Source: Pseudorhodoferax sp. Leaf274 (GTDB lineage: Bacteria > Pseudomonadota > Gammaproteobacteria > Burkholderiales > Burkholderiaceae_C). From it: DNA of 64,000 nucleotides. The number at the start of each line of letters is the position of its first letter. Positions within the stretch are counted from its first letter, which is position 1. Below are positions 37,284 to 48,192 of this stretch, piece by piece. The notes under the pieces were generated by a model. The model made no database searches, was not told the origin of the DNA, and saw only the letters and a program-made list of their open reading frames with translations. Where the stretch lies: the NCBI RefSeq assembly GCF_001422445.1, contig NZ_LMNA01000001.1:542735-606734 (forward strand), given 5' to 3'. A program made the translations under genes and the position numbers.

Positions 37284-38750
37284 ATGACACCGACCGCCTC
37301 TGCCGACTTCGAACAGATGTTCGAGTGGGCCCCGATCTCGCTCTGGCTCGAAGACTTCAGCGCGCTCAAGGACTTGTTCGCCAGCTGGCGCGCCGAGGGT
37401 GTGACCGACCTGGAAGCGCACCTGCGCGCCGACCCCGCGCGCATGCAGCAGTGCGCGGCCGGCCTGCGCATCCTGCAGGTCAACCGGCAGACGCTGATGC
37501 TGTTCGGCGCGGCCAGCCTGGAGGAACTGCAGCAGCGCCTGCCCGACGTGTTCCGCGGCGACATGCTCACGACCATGCTGCCCGAGATGCTGTCGCTGTG
37601 GAACGGACGGCTCGACTACACGAACCAGACCGTCAACTACGCGCTGGACGGCCGGCGCATCGACGTGGCGATCCGCGTGCGCGTGCTGCAGGGCCACGAA
37701 GACCGCTGGGACCGCGTGCTGGTCTCGCTGGAAGACACCACGCAGGCCGTGCAGACGCGCCAGCAGCTGGCGGCCAGCGAAAGCCATGCGCGCGGCCTGT
37801 TCCACTACTCGCCCGTGTCGCTGTGGGTGGAAGACTTCAGCGGCGTGAAGCGGCTCATCGACGAGGTGCGCGCGCAGGGCATCCAGGACTTCCGCGTGTT
37901 CCTCTCCGTGCACCCGGAGTTCGTGAGCCGCTGCATGGAGGAGATCCGCGTGCTGGAGGTCAACCGCCAGACGCTGACCATGTTCGGCGCGGCCACGCAG
38001 GACGAGCTGCTGGGCAACCTGGGCGCGGTGTTCCGCGACGAGATGCACGACACCTTCGCCGAGCAGCTGATCGACCTGTGGAGCGGCAAGACCGAGCAGA
38101 CGCGCGAGGTCATCAACTACGGCCTGGGTGGCGCGCTGATCAACATCCACATGCAGTTTGCGGTGCTGCCTGGCCATGAGGCCGACTGGAGCCTGGTGCT
38201 GGTCTCGCTGGTGGACATCACGGCGCGCAAGAAGGCCGAGGCCTACCTCGAGTACCTGGGCAAGCACGACTCGCTGACCCGGCTGCGCAACCGCGCCTTC
38301 TACGTCGAGGAGCTCAACCGCATCTCGCGCAAGGGGCCGTGGCCCCTGGGCATCCTGGCCATGGACCTGAACGGGCTCAAGCGCATCAACGACAGCGATG
38401 GCCATGTAGCCGGCGATGCCTTGCTGCGCCGCGCGGGCGAGGTACTGTCCAGCGCCACGGCGGGGCAGCCCTGGTGCATGGCGCGCATCGGCGGTGACGA
38501 GTTCGTGGCGCTGATGCCGGGCGCGGACGAGCGCGTGGCGCTGGAGCTCAAGGGCCGCATCGAATCGATGACCGAGCTGAACAACCAGTTCTACCCGGGC
38601 CATGCGCTGAGCCTGTCGATCGGCGTGTCCAGCGCGCAGCGGGCCTCGGAGGTCGAGGACGCGCTGCACACGGCCGACCAGGCCATGTTCGACGCCAAGG
38701 AGCGCTACTACAAGGAAGGCCGCCACGAGCGGCGCCGCACGGCGGGCTGA
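37284..38750 (+). CDS. Diguanylate cyclase with two tandem PAS-like domains
   Basis: A 488-residue soluble protein. Two homologous sensor domains (about residues 8-160 and 170-325) each carry ISLWLEDFS or VSLWVEDFS and VNRQTL-LFGA, pointing to an internal duplication. A GGDEF domain follows with KHDSLTRLRNR and an intact MARIGGDEFVAL active site. The RxxD inhibitory site expected five residues upstream is missing (GQPW), so product inhibition is unlikely. The ligand of the sensor repeats is unknown. Confidence 0.9.
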   Translation: MTPTASADFEQMFEWAPISLWLEDFSALKDLFASWRAEGVTDLEAHLRADPARMQQCAAGLRILQVNRQTLMLFGAASLEELQQRLPDVFRGDMLTTMLPEMLSLWNGRLDYTNQTVNYALDGRRIDVAIRVRVLQGHEDRWDRVLVSLEDTTQAVQTRQQLAASESHARGLFHYSPVSLWVEDFSGVKRLIDEVRAQGIQDFRVFLSVHPEFVSRCMEEIRVLEVNRQTLTMFGAATQDELLGNLGAVFRDEMHDTFAEQLIDLWSGKTEQTREVINYGLGGALINIHMQFAVLPGHEADWSLVLVSLVDITARKKAEAYLEYLGKHDSLTRLRNRAFYVEELNRISRKGPWPLGILAMDLNGLKRINDSDGHVAGDALLRRAGEVLSSATAGQPWCMARIGGDEFVALMPGADERVALELKGRIESMTELNNQFYPGHALSLSIGVSSAQRASEVEDALHTADQAMFDAKERYYKEGRHERRRTAG

Positions 38751-38787
38751 GCCGCGTACCACAGGGCCGGCCGATCGGCCCTGCGTC

Positions 38788-40890
<2,103 letters not shown>

Positions 40891-40944
40891 GGCGCAGGGG
40901 TCCTTTGTTGACGACGCGGATCGCCCGCGATGCTAACTGGCTGG

Positions 40945-41265
40945 CTACCCGGCCTCGCGCAGCGTGCCGCAGTTCCAGCACTGCTCGAAGGGCCCCTCCA
41001 GGACCTCGGCACAGCCCGGGCAGCCCCAGCGCCGCTCCGGTGGGTGCTGCAGCTGCTCGAGCATGGCCAGGGCCCGGGCGAGGTGGCTGTCGTCCTCCAC
41101 CCAGATCTCGGGCAACGCCTGGTCTGGCGGTATCTGGCCAGCGATGCCACTGGCGTAGGCCCGCTGCACCGTGGCGGAGATGCCGTCGCGCCGCAGCATG
41201 TCGGCCCACAGCGTGGCGACCATGAGGTTGGGGGCGGATGCGACGCGTTGCATGGTGGCAGCCAT
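40945..41265 (-). CDS. DUF2007 domain protein with zinc ribbon
   Basis: A 106-residue protein. The N-terminal part (RVASAPNLMVATLWADMLRR, then PEIWVEDDSHLARALAML) fits DUF2007, a small ferredoxin-like domain sometimes called a putative signal-transducing module. The C terminus carries a four-cysteine zinc ribbon, CPGC and CWNC. Start at 41265 or 41253. It borders the gene-free origin-like region. Confidence 0.8.
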   Translation of the reverse strand: MAATMQRVASAPNLMVATLWADMLRRDGISATVQRAYASGIAGQIPPDQALPEIWVEDDSHLARALAMLEQLQHPPERRWGCPGCAEVLEGPFEQCWNCGTLREAG

Positions 41266-41299
41266 CCTATGCGGGGTGGGCGGGCCCGCTTGTCCTATC

Positions 41300-41520
41300 T
41301 CCTCTTCTATCTTGTCTATCTTTCAATAGTCGTAGTAGTAGAGGGCGGCCCATTCTGTGGACAACCGCGATTTGTCCAACCGGGCCACGGACTTGCATCT
41401 CGGCCACGGCTGTGGGCGCGTGCGCTTTCCTGCTGTCGCGCCGCAATGAACAACCCGCGCCAAAGGCGCGCCGCTGTGGACAAGTGCCAGCTTGTGCCGG
41501 AACTATCCACATGCTTGTTC
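41300..41520 (+). other. Origin-like repeat unit 1 (DnaA-trio and DnaA boxes)
   Basis: From left to right: a pyrimidine-rich AT-richer stretch (41300-41325), the TAG-triplet run ATAGTCGTAGTAGTAG (41326-41341), a GC-rich spacer (GGGCGGCCC), a box TGTGGACAA (41356-41364, TTGTCCACA on the other strand), a second TGTGGACAA (41475-41483) and CTATCCACA (41503-41511). This is the DUE, DnaA-trio, GC spacer, DnaA-box order described for bacterial basal unwinding elements. The E. coli R1 box has the same orientation relative to its unwinding element. Confidence 0.75.
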
Positions 41521-41728
41521 GCCTGGGCGCTGAGAACGTGCAAAGGGTGGGCATCCCCGCTCCGACTCCAAGGCACGATCAATGGCACGCGACAAGCACC
41601 AGCCACCGCCCCGGCGAGCCCGGGTCGGCACTGCAGAAAACCGCGCTAGACCCTCTGCCTGGCACGGTTGCGCCAAGGCCTGTGTTGCCGGCGCAACAGG
41701 TGCAGCAGCAGAAAACGCGTGCCACTAT

Positions 41729-41950
41729 CTTCTTTCTATCTTTCAATGAATCTAAATAGTCGTAGTAGTAGAGGTGGCCGTTTTTTGTGGGTAACCCGCT
41801 TTTCACCAGCGCACTCAAGGGCTTGCGCGATTCACAGCCATGTGGGCGGGCGCACTGCGATGGATTGCGCCAGAGCGAACAACTCCGGCATGACGCGCGC
41901 CGCTGTGGATAAGTGGGGACTTGTGCCGGAACTACCCACAGGCTTGTCCC
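41729..41950 (+). other. Origin-like repeat unit 2 (DnaA-trio and DnaA boxes)
   Basis: A direct repeat of unit 1, shifted by 429-430 bases: CTATCTTTCAAT, the triplet run AAATAGTCGTAGTAGTAG (41754-41771), a box TGTGGGTAA (41786-41794), a perfect box TGTGGATAA (41904-41912) and CTACCCACA (41932-41940). The flanking GCGCGCCGCTGTGGA and TTGTGCCGGAACTA are also shared. Both units lie in the 766-base gene-free stretch 41266-42031, which otherwise holds only a small imperfect hairpin near 41679-41700. Confidence 0.72.
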
Positions 41951-42031
41951 GCGCACGAGATTCTTTCCTACAGCCAGGCTTGTGACGGCTTCGTAGCATC
42001 TGCAACAAATCTCACAACACCGTTGAACGTG

Positions 42032-42574
42032 ATGAACGCAACCGCCAAAACCGCCCTGGCCGCCTTGTGCCTGGCGACCAGCGCCGCAGCCTCGGCGCAA
42101 CAGGGCCAAGGCCCCGGCCTGTACCTGGAGGCCGGACAGGCCGACCACCATGGCGCCACCACCGAAGCCCTGACCCTGGGCGTGCGCATGCCGACCGGTG
42201 TGCGCTTCTTCAACGGCGGCCTGGCCCTGTCGGTCGATGGCTACGCCAGCCTCTGGCATGCCGATCCCGTCCCTGGCGGACGCGACCGCTTCACGCAACT
42301 GGGCCTGGTGCCCATGCTGCGCTGGCGCTTCGACGAGGGGCGGTCGCCCTGGTTCGTGGAGGGCGGCATCGGCGCGTCGTACCTGGTGGACGGCTACCGC
42401 ACGCGCACCAAGACGTTCGGTTCGCGCTGGAACTTCAGCGACCACCTGGGCGTGGGCTACAGCTTCGGCCGGCACGAGATCGGGCTGTACGTCAAGCACG
42501 TCTCCAACGCCGGGCTGGACAAGCCGAACCCGGGCGAGACCTTTTATCTGCTGCGCTACGGCTACGCGCTTTGA
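42032..42574 (+). CDS. pagL: Lipid A 3-O-deacylase, PagL-type
   Basis: A 180-residue outer-membrane beta-barrel enzyme with a signal peptide ending at AAASAQQ. The catalytic pattern of PagL is visible near the C terminus: His and Ser in VKHVSNAG and Glu in NPGETFYLLRYGY. The last residue pair (Ala-Leu) follows an aromatic-rich strand. It would remove the 3-O-linked acyl chain of lipid A, tuning envelope and host recognition. Located just right of the origin-like region. Confidence 0.88.
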   Translation: MNATAKTALAALCLATSAAASAQQGQGPGLYLEAGQADHHGATTEALTLGVRMPTGVRFFNGGLALSVDGYASLWHADPVPGGRDRFTQLGLVPMLRWRFDEGRSPWFVEGGIGASYLVDGYRTRTKTFGSRWNFSDHLGVGYSFGRHEIGLYVKHVSNAGLDKPNPGETFYLLRYGYAL

Positions 42575-42705
42575 CCGGCAGGTCGGCGCCGCGGCTTCCT
42601 ACAAAGGGGTCTGGGCGCCGACTACACCGCGGTGAAGGGCGGACTTCTACATTGGTGGCCAGGGACTCGCAAGAGCCCGCCCACCACCATTGAAGGAGTT
42701 TTCCG

Positions 42706-43065
42706 ATGAACATGCACAAGACCCTGCGCACCGCCGCTTTGCTGGCAGCCGCCACTTTCGCCGGCGGTGCCGCCATGGCCCAGCAACAGCCACCCACCGT
42801 GATCGAGGGCGTGCCGAGCAAGCCCGCACCGTCGCGCCACATCAGCACCGAGCACACGCGTGCCGAAGTCCGCCAGGACGCACGCCGCGCCAACGCCGCC
42901 GGCGAAGCCGACAAGGGCGGCCTGGTGGGCGCCGATGTGGGCAAGCAGAACGACGCCTTGGGTGCCTACATGGCCAGCAACCTCACGCGTGCTGAAGTGC
43001 AGGCGCAGGTGCGCGGCCAGACCGACCGCATCGGCGGCGAAGCCGACGACCTGGGCCGCATGTAA
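42706..43065 (+). CDS. Small secreted DUF4148-like protein
   Basis: A 119-residue protein with a signal peptide ending at GGAAMAQ. The mature part has two copies of a TRAEV-type helix: HTRAEVRQDARRANAAGEAD followed by KGGLVGADV, and LTRAEVQAQVRGQTDRIGGE. This resembles DUF4148 repeats and the secreted protein at 12202. A GAAGGAG site precedes the ATG. Function unknown. Confidence 0.8.
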   Translation: MNMHKTLRTAALLAAATFAGGAAMAQQQPPTVIEGVPSKPAPSRHISTEHTRAEVRQDARRANAAGEADKGGLVGADVGKQNDALGAYMASNLTRAEVQAQVRGQTDRIGGEADDLGRM

Positions 43066-43096
43066 GGCCATCGCGCGGCGATGGCCGCACGACAGG

Positions 43097-43118
43097 AAAG
43101 GGCCACAAGGCCCTTTTT
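43097..43118 (+). terminator. Intrinsic terminator
   Basis: AAAGGGCC-ACAA-GGCCCTTTTTT: an 8-base stem with T-run, 32 bases after the small secreted-protein gene and before the convergent EEP hydrolase gene. Confidence 0.9.
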
Positions 43119-43140
43119 TCATGGCCGCTTTGCGGCCCTT

Positions 43141-43914
43141 CTACAGATCGATCACCGCCGCGAGCGGCGCATGGTCGGACAGCTTGTTCCAGGGCGCGCC
43201 CGGCAGCACGATGGGCGAATGCGCGCTGGCATTGCGCACGTAGATGCGGTCCAGCGACAGCATCGGGAATTTCGCCGGGAAGGTCTTGGCCGACTGGCCC
43301 GTGGCATGCACGAACACCTCGCGCAGCCCGGCCAGTTCTTCCAAGATGTCGTGCGCCCGGCGGCGCCAGTCGTTGAAGTCGCCGGCCACCACCACGGGCG
43401 CGCCGGCAGGCACTTCCTTGTTGATCATCTCGGACAACAGGCGCAGCTGTTCGCGCCGGTGCGATTCGCGCAGGCCCAGGTGCACGCAGAACACATGCAG
43501 CTGGTGCTTCTGGCCCGGTATGGCCAGGGCGCAATGCAGCAGGCCGCGCCGCTCGGGGCCGGGCAGGGAGACGTCGCGGTTCTCCTGGTGCACGATGGGG
43601 AACTTGGACAGCACGGCGTTGCCATGGTGGCCGTGCGGGTAGGCCGCGTTCTTGCCGTAGGCAAATTGCGGCCAGATCGAATCGGCCAGGAATTCGTAGT
43701 GCGGCGCCTCGGGGTAATCGGCATGGCGCGCCGCGTGGCGCGCGTGCGTGCCCAACACCTCCTGCAGGAACACCACGTCGGCATGCACATGGCGCACGGC
43801 CTCGCGTAGTTCGTGCAGCATGAAGCGGCGGTTGAACGAGGTGAAGCCCTTGTGGATGTTGACCGTCAGGACCTTGAGCTTGGTGACGGTGCCGTCGGCG
43901 GTGTTGTTCGACAT
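43141..43914 (-). CDS. Endonuclease/exonuclease/phosphatase (EEP) family protein
   Basis: A 257-residue Mg2+-dependent EEP hydrolase. Key motifs are LTVNIHKGF (Asn), FLQEVLG (Glu), [12 protein letters not shown] (His), GDFNDWRRR (Asp, Asn) and [10 protein letters not shown] (Asp-His). No signal peptide is seen. Relatives cleave nucleic acids, phosphodiesters or phospholipids, so the substrate is open. The ATG at 43914 gives MSNNTADG. Confidence 0.9.
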   Translation of the reverse strand: MSNNTADGTVTKLKVLTVNIHKGFTSFNRRFMLHELREAVRHVHADVVFLQEVLGTHARHAARHADYPEAPHYEFLADSIWPQFAYGKNAAYPHGHHGNAVLSKFPIVHQENRDVSLPGPERRGLLHCALAIPGQKHQLHVFCVHLGLRESHRREQLRLLSEMINKEVPAGAPVVVAGDFNDWRRRAHDILEELAGLREVFVHATGQSAKTFPAKFPMLSLDRIYVRNASAHSPIVLPGAPWNKLSDHAPLAAVIDL

Positions 43915-44050
43915 GGCTGCAGGGTTGGCGCGGATGCGGGTGTTGGTTGTACCGCAGCAGCCAGCGCGGGCGCTGTAGGACGCCTGCCGGATACCGGGTC
44001 TGCGAGACCCGATAGAGCCGGCCGGCACGCCCAGGTTCCTCAGCCCCGGT

Positions 44051-44572
44051 TCAACCCTTCTGCTCGGGCCGCGGCGGCGCGCCGCGGTGCTGCGGACCAT
44101 GGCCAGGCCCGTGGCGCGGGCCCATGGCCATGCGCTGGTCGAACACCTGCTGCTGTTCGGGCGTCAGCGCCGCGTACAGGCGCAGCGTGGCTTCGGCGCG
44201 GCGTTCCATGTCGGCCGAGCGCGCCGCGTGCATGGCGCGCATGTGTTCGATGCGCTGGGGCGTCGTCATCTTGCGCAAGGCCTCGCGATCGGGGCGGTCG
44301 CCCTGGGGCGGGCCTGGCGGCAGCATGCTGGCCGTGAACACGTTCCAGGCGGGCTCCTGCTCGGCCGTGATCTTGAGATCCTGCTTGAGCCGGGACTCGC
44401 GGCGCTCCATGCGCTTGGCGGGGTCGGGACGGGCGTGTTCGCGGGCGTGCTGGGCAGGCGCGTCGGCAGCCGGCGGTGGCGCGGGCGGGGTTTGCGCCAT
44501 GGCGGTGGCGCCCAGGACAGCCAGGCTGCTGGCCAGCACGATGCGTTGCAGGGAGAAGAGGGAGCGGGTCAT
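44051..44572 (-). CDS. Spy/CpxP-like LTXXQ periplasmic protein
   Basis: A 173-residue exported protein: signal peptide ending at GATAMAQ, then a Pro/Ala/His-rich linker and charged helices. [11 protein letters not shown] and [13 protein letters not shown] match the LTxxQ motif of Spy/CpxP periplasmic chaperones and regulators. The C terminus is His/Gly/Pro-rich and could bind metal. It is divergent from rdgC. Confidence 0.85.
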   Translation of the reverse strand: MTRSLFSLQRIVLASSLAVLGATAMAQTPPAPPPAADAPAQHAREHARPDPAKRMERRESRLKQDLKITAEQEPAWNVFTASMLPPGPPQGDRPDREALRKMTTPQRIEHMRAMHAARSADMERRAEATLRLYAALTPEQQQVFDQRMAMGPRHGPGHGPQHRGAPPRPEQKG

Positions 44573-44764
44573 GAAGACATCCTTTCTGTCGGAAAACCGC
44601 AGCAGGCGTATTGCCTTGCTGCAGGTCCAGTGTCTGGCGCGCATGTATCGGCGCCATGCAGCTTTGCCGCCTGTTTGTAAAGATCTCGCAAGGAAGTTTG
44701 CCTTGCCGTGCGGCCTGCGGGCTGCAACGACAATACGCGGCTTTCCGTGCAACGAGAGCGAACA

Positions 44765-45733
44765 GTGTTCAAGAACGTGATGGTTTACAAGCTCGGCGGC
44801 GCCTGGACGGCGACGTGGGAGCAGATCGAGGAGGCGCTCGGGACGCAGCGCTTCGCCGAATGCGGCGCAACGCAGGAACGTTCGGCCGGCTGGGTGCCGC
44901 CGCGTGGCGAGGAGCATGGTCCGCTGGTCGAGTCCGTGGGCGGCCAGTACCTGTTGCGCCTGATGGTCGAGAGCAAGGCCGTGCCGGCCTCCGTGGTCAA
45001 GCGCAAGGCCGACGAGCGCGCCCAGCAGATCGAGGCCACCACCGGCCGCAAGCCCGGCAAGAAGGAGATCCGCGACCTGCGCGAAGAGGCCAAGCAGGCC
45101 CTGCTGCCGGTGGCGTTCACCAAGCGCGGCGCCACCTGGGTGTGGATCGACCTGCAGGCCCGCCGCTTCGTGGTGGACGCCGGCAGCCAGAACCGTGTCG
45201 ACGAGATCATCAGCCTGCTGGTGAAGGTGCTGGACGGCTTCATGGTGCAGGAAGTGCACACGGCCACCTCGGCCACGGCGGCGATGTCCGAATGGCTCAG
45301 CAGCCAGGAGCCGCCGGCCGGCTTCTCGATCGACCGCGAGTGCGAGCTCAAGGCCACCGACGCGTCCAAGGCCGCGATCCGCTACGCCCACCATCCGCTG
45401 GACATCGAGGAGATCCGCCAGCACATCGCCGAAGGCAAGCTGCCCACCAAGCTGGCCATGACCTGGGACGAGCGCGTCTCCTTCGTGCTGACCGAGAGCA
45501 TGCAACTGCGCAAGCTGCAATTCCAGGACGGCGTGTTCGAGAAGACCTCGCAGGAGAAGGAAGACAGCTTCGACGCCGACGCGGCCATCTCCACCGGCGA
45601 GATCAGCCGCCTGCTGCCGGGCCTGCTGGAGGCGCTGGGCGGCGAGATCGAGCTGGTGGCCGCGGTGGAGACGCCGCTGCCCGCTTCGGCGGCGCCGGCC
45701 GCGCAGCCCGATACCGAAGACGCGCCGTTCTGA
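44765..45733 (+). CDS. rdgC: Recombination-associated protein RdgC
   Basis: A 322-residue ring-forming DNA-binding protein that limits RecA activity. It starts FKNVMVYKLGGAW with GTG at 44765, the usual position, and has GWVPPRGEEHGPLVESVGG and RRFVVDAGSQNRVDEIISLL typical of RdgC. No strong ribosome site is visible; a second start at 44780 would remove five residues. The C-terminal Ala/Pro tail is slightly longer than in E. coli. Confidence 0.95.
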   Translation: MFKNVMVYKLGGAWTATWEQIEEALGTQRFAECGATQERSAGWVPPRGEEHGPLVESVGGQYLLRLMVESKAVPASVVKRKADERAQQIEATTGRKPGKKEIRDLREEAKQALLPVAFTKRGATWVWIDLQARRFVVDAGSQNRVDEIISLLVKVLDGFMVQEVHTATSATAAMSEWLSSQEPPAGFSIDRECELKATDASKAAIRYAHHPLDIEEIRQHIAEGKLPTKLAMTWDERVSFVLTESMQLRKLQFQDGVFEKTSQEKEDSFDADAAISTGEISRLLPGLLEALGGEIELVAAVETPLPASAAPAAQPDTEDAPF

Positions 45734-45736
45734 ACG

Positions 45737-46591
45737 CTAGACCATCGCCAGCGGCGGCTTGCGCGCCGGTGGCGGGTAGCGCCGGGCCAGCTCGGCCCGC
45801 ACGTCCTGCTGGAGCACGAGTGCGGCCGCTGCCAGGTTCTCACGCAGGTGCGTGTGGTTCACGGCCTTGGGCAGTGCGTTGACGCCCGGTTGCGCGAGCA
45901 GCCAGGCCAGCGCCAGTTGCGCGGGTGTGCAGCCCTGCCGTTCGGCCAGCGCCTGCAGCGCGGCATCGTCGGCCAGGGCGCCCTGGTCCAGCGGGCTGTA
46001 GGCCATCAGCGCCACGCCGTGCCCGCGCAGCCAGGGCAGCAGGCTGTGGGCCGGGCCGCGTTCGGTGATCGAGTAATAGACCTGGTTGGCCGCGCAGGCC
46101 GTGCCGCCGTCGACGGACCACAGCTCGGCCATGTCGTCCACGTCGAAGTTGCTGACGCCCCAGCGCGCGATGCGGCCGGCCGCAACCAGCGCTTCCATGG
46201 CCTGCACCGTCTCGGCCAGCGGCACGCTGCCGCGCCAGTGCAGCAGGTACAGGTCGAGCCGGTCCACGCCCAGGCGGCGCAGGCTGCGCTCGCAGGCGGC
46301 CACGGTGCCCTGGCGGCTGGCGTTGTGGGGATAGACCTTGCTGACGAGGAACAGCTCGTCGCGCCCCAGGCCCGCGCGCTGGGCCTCGGCCAGGGCCTGG
46401 CCGATGGCTTCTTCGGAGCCGCCGTCGCCATACATCTCGGCCGTGTCGATGAGGCGCCAGCCCATGTCGAGCGCGCTGCGCAAGGCCTGCACTTCCGCGC
46501 CGCGGCGTGCCTTGGATTCGCCGATGCGCCAGGTGCCCAGGCCCAGGGCGGGCAGGGCCGGGCCGGTGCCGGGCAGGGGGATGCTGTGCAT
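45737..46591 (-). CDS. Aldo/keto reductase
   Basis: A 284-residue AKR with the (beta/alpha)8 signatures RLIDTAEMYGDGGSEEAIG (catalytic Asp and Tyr), FLVSKVYPHNAS (Lys) and LDLYLLHWRG (His), followed by GVSNFDVDDM. NADPH-dependent carbonyl reduction is expected. It is the last gene of the leftward ABC transporter operon, so it likely acts on the imported compound or its product. Confidence 0.9.
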   Translation of the reverse strand: MHSIPLPGTGPALPALGLGTWRIGESKARRGAEVQALRSALDMGWRLIDTAEMYGDGGSEEAIGQALAEAQRAGLGRDELFLVSKVYPHNASRQGTVAACERSLRRLGVDRLDLYLLHWRGSVPLAETVQAMEALVAAGRIARWGVSNFDVDDMAELWSVDGGTACAANQVYYSITERGPAHSLLPWLRGHGVALMAYSPLDQGALADDAALQALAERQGCTPAQLALAWLLAQPGVNALPKAVNHTHLRENLAAAALVLQQDVRAELARRYPPPARKPPLAMV

Positions 46592-46636
46592 GGAAGGCTC
46601 CTTTCGCCCGCATTGTGCGGGCGCGGGCGCGAGGCG

Positions 46637-47371
46637 CTACCGACCCAGCGCGGCGAGCTCGGCGCCCACCTGCTGCCAGGCCACGTCGAAGCCGGGCCGC
46701 GCACGTGCACCGGGGGCCGGCTGCAGCCGCAGCGCCATGCGCGTGCCTGCGCCCACGCTGTCGATGAGCGGCACGCCCACCCGCCCCTGGATGGCCGCCG
46801 CGACGCCGGCCAGGCCGGCACCGCCGACGATCACGGCCTGCGCATCCCAGCGCGCGGCCGCCTCCTGGCAGGCCCGGGCCAGCAGCGCGCGGGAGCCCTC
46901 GGGGTCGGCCATGAGTTGCGCGCCCGTGGGTGCCACCGTGTGGATGCCGGCCAGCGCCTGGTGGCCCAGCGCCAGGGCCAGCCGCTCGAGCATCGGCACC
47001 CAGCGCGCGCCGCCTGTCACGACGGCGAAGCGGCCATGCTGCGCCGCCTCGGCGAAGGCGGCTTCGGCCAGGCCGGTGACGGGCGCGGGGCTGGCCTCGC
47101 GCAGTGCGAACAGGCCGGGGTCGCCGAAGCAGCCGATCAGCACCGCGTCGGGCGTGGGCCTGCCGGGCTCGGCCAGTGCCGCGGCCCAGGCGTCGAGCGC
47201 GGCATGGGCCGCCACGGCGTAGCTGGCCTCGCAGGCGATGTAGGGGGCGCCCAGGCGCGCGGTGATGCTGTGCACCTGCACGCCGGCACCGGCTTCGCGC
47301 TGCACATGCTGCTGCAGCAGCGCAGTGACGGTGGCCGAGGTGTTGGGATTGACGACCAGCAGCTGGCGCAT
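46637..47371 (-). CDS. Asp/Glu (hydantoin-type) racemase superfamily protein lacking second cysteine
   Basis: A 244-residue protein matching hydantoin/Asp-Glu racemases: LLVVNPNTSATVTALL at the N terminus and the first active-site cysteine Cys81 in VLIGCFGDPG. The second cysteine, normally in a GCAGM-type motif, is Gly184 (IVGGAGLAG). Two-base racemisation therefore looks unlikely, and the enzyme may isomerise in one direction, decarboxylate or bind. It lies between the GntR regulator and the aldo/keto reductase in the ABC operon. Confidence 0.82.
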   Translation of the reverse strand: MRQLLVVNPNTSATVTALLQQHVQREAGAGVQVHSITARLGAPYIACEASYAVAAHAALDAWAAALAEPGRPTPDAVLIGCFGDPGLFALREASPAPVTGLAEAAFAEAAQHGRFAVVTGGARWVPMLERLALALGHQALAGIHTVAPTGAQLMADPEGSRALLARACQEAAARWDAQAVIVGGAGLAGVAAAIQGRVGVPLIDSVGAGTRMALRLQPAPGARARPGFDVAWQQVGAELAALGR

Positions 47372-47463
47372 GTCAGTGCCGCCCGGCTGCCCGAAGGCAT
47401 GGATGCATCTGTTGGGGGTACAGCGGGCCGTGCGCGGCCGGGGAGCTTGGGGGCAGCGTCATG

Positions 47464-48183
47464 TCAAGCCAGCAGCACGGCCGTCAGGTCGAGCACCTGG
47501 TCGGGCGGCGGCGTGAACTCCAGCCGTGCCTCCAGCAGGTCCAGGTGCTCGCGCATGCAGCGGCTGGCCTCGCGTGCATCGCGTAGGCGGATGGCATCGA
47601 GCAGCACCGCGTGCTCGCGGCAACCGCAGGCCGTGGCCTCCTCGCGCTCCTGCGCGTGGTTGCTGCTGAAGGTCATGAGCACGAGCGAGGTGCGCGAGAT
47701 CAGTTCGCGCAGGATGCGGCCCAGCGTCTGGTGGCCGGCCGACTGCGCGATGTGCAGGTGGAAGTCGCCGGCCTGGCGGATCGCGCGGCGCATGTCGCCG
47801 GCCTGGCGCGCGGCTTCCTCGGCAGCGATGCAGTCGGCCAGGCGCGCGATGTCGGTCGGCTGCGCCACCTGGATGAAGCGCTGCACCAGCGTGGGTTCGA
47901 TCAACCGGCGCACCTCGAACACCTCGCGCGCCTCCTGCTCGGTGGGCTGCGCCACCGAGGCGCCGCGGTTCGGCGTGAGCGTGACGATCTGCTCGTTGGC
48001 CAGCCGCACCAGCACCGGCCGCACGCGTGTGCGCGAGACGCCAAAGGCACTGGCGATCTTGTCCTCCACGAGCTTGGTGCCGGGCAGCAGCTTGTGGTCG
48101 AGGATGGCGGAGACCATGCGTTCGTAGATCTCGCTGTCCGAGACCGTGGGGGAGACCGTGGGCGCGGCATCGGGAGAAGGCAT
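47464..48183 (-). CDS. GntR family (FCD-type) transcriptional regulator
   Basis: A 239-residue regulator. The winged helix spans about residues 18-80 (LLPGTKLVEDKIASAFGVSR, VRPVLVRLANEQIV), followed by an all-helical FCD effector domain with metal-site residues in FHLHIAQSAGH and CREHAVLLDAI. FCD regulators usually sense organic acids or amino acids. It sits inside the operon it most likely controls; candidate sites are at 52364-52420. Confidence 0.93.
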   Translation of the reverse strand: MPSPDAAPTVSPTVSDSEIYERMVSAILDHKLLPGTKLVEDKIASAFGVSRTRVRPVLVRLANEQIVTLTPNRGASVAQPTEQEAREVFEVRRLIEPTLVQRFIQVAQPTDIARLADCIAAEEAARQAGDMRRAIRQAGDFHLHIAQSAGHQTLGRILRELISRTSLVLMTFSSNHAQEREEATACGCREHAVLLDAIRLRDAREASRCMREHLDLLEARLEFTPPPDQVLDLTAVLLA

Positions 48184-48192
48184 GGTGCGACT

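Noticed and set aside
44690-44715. CpxR-like GTAAA site before the Spy-like gene
   Set aside because: Only one GTAAA half-site is clear; the second half at the required spacing does not match.
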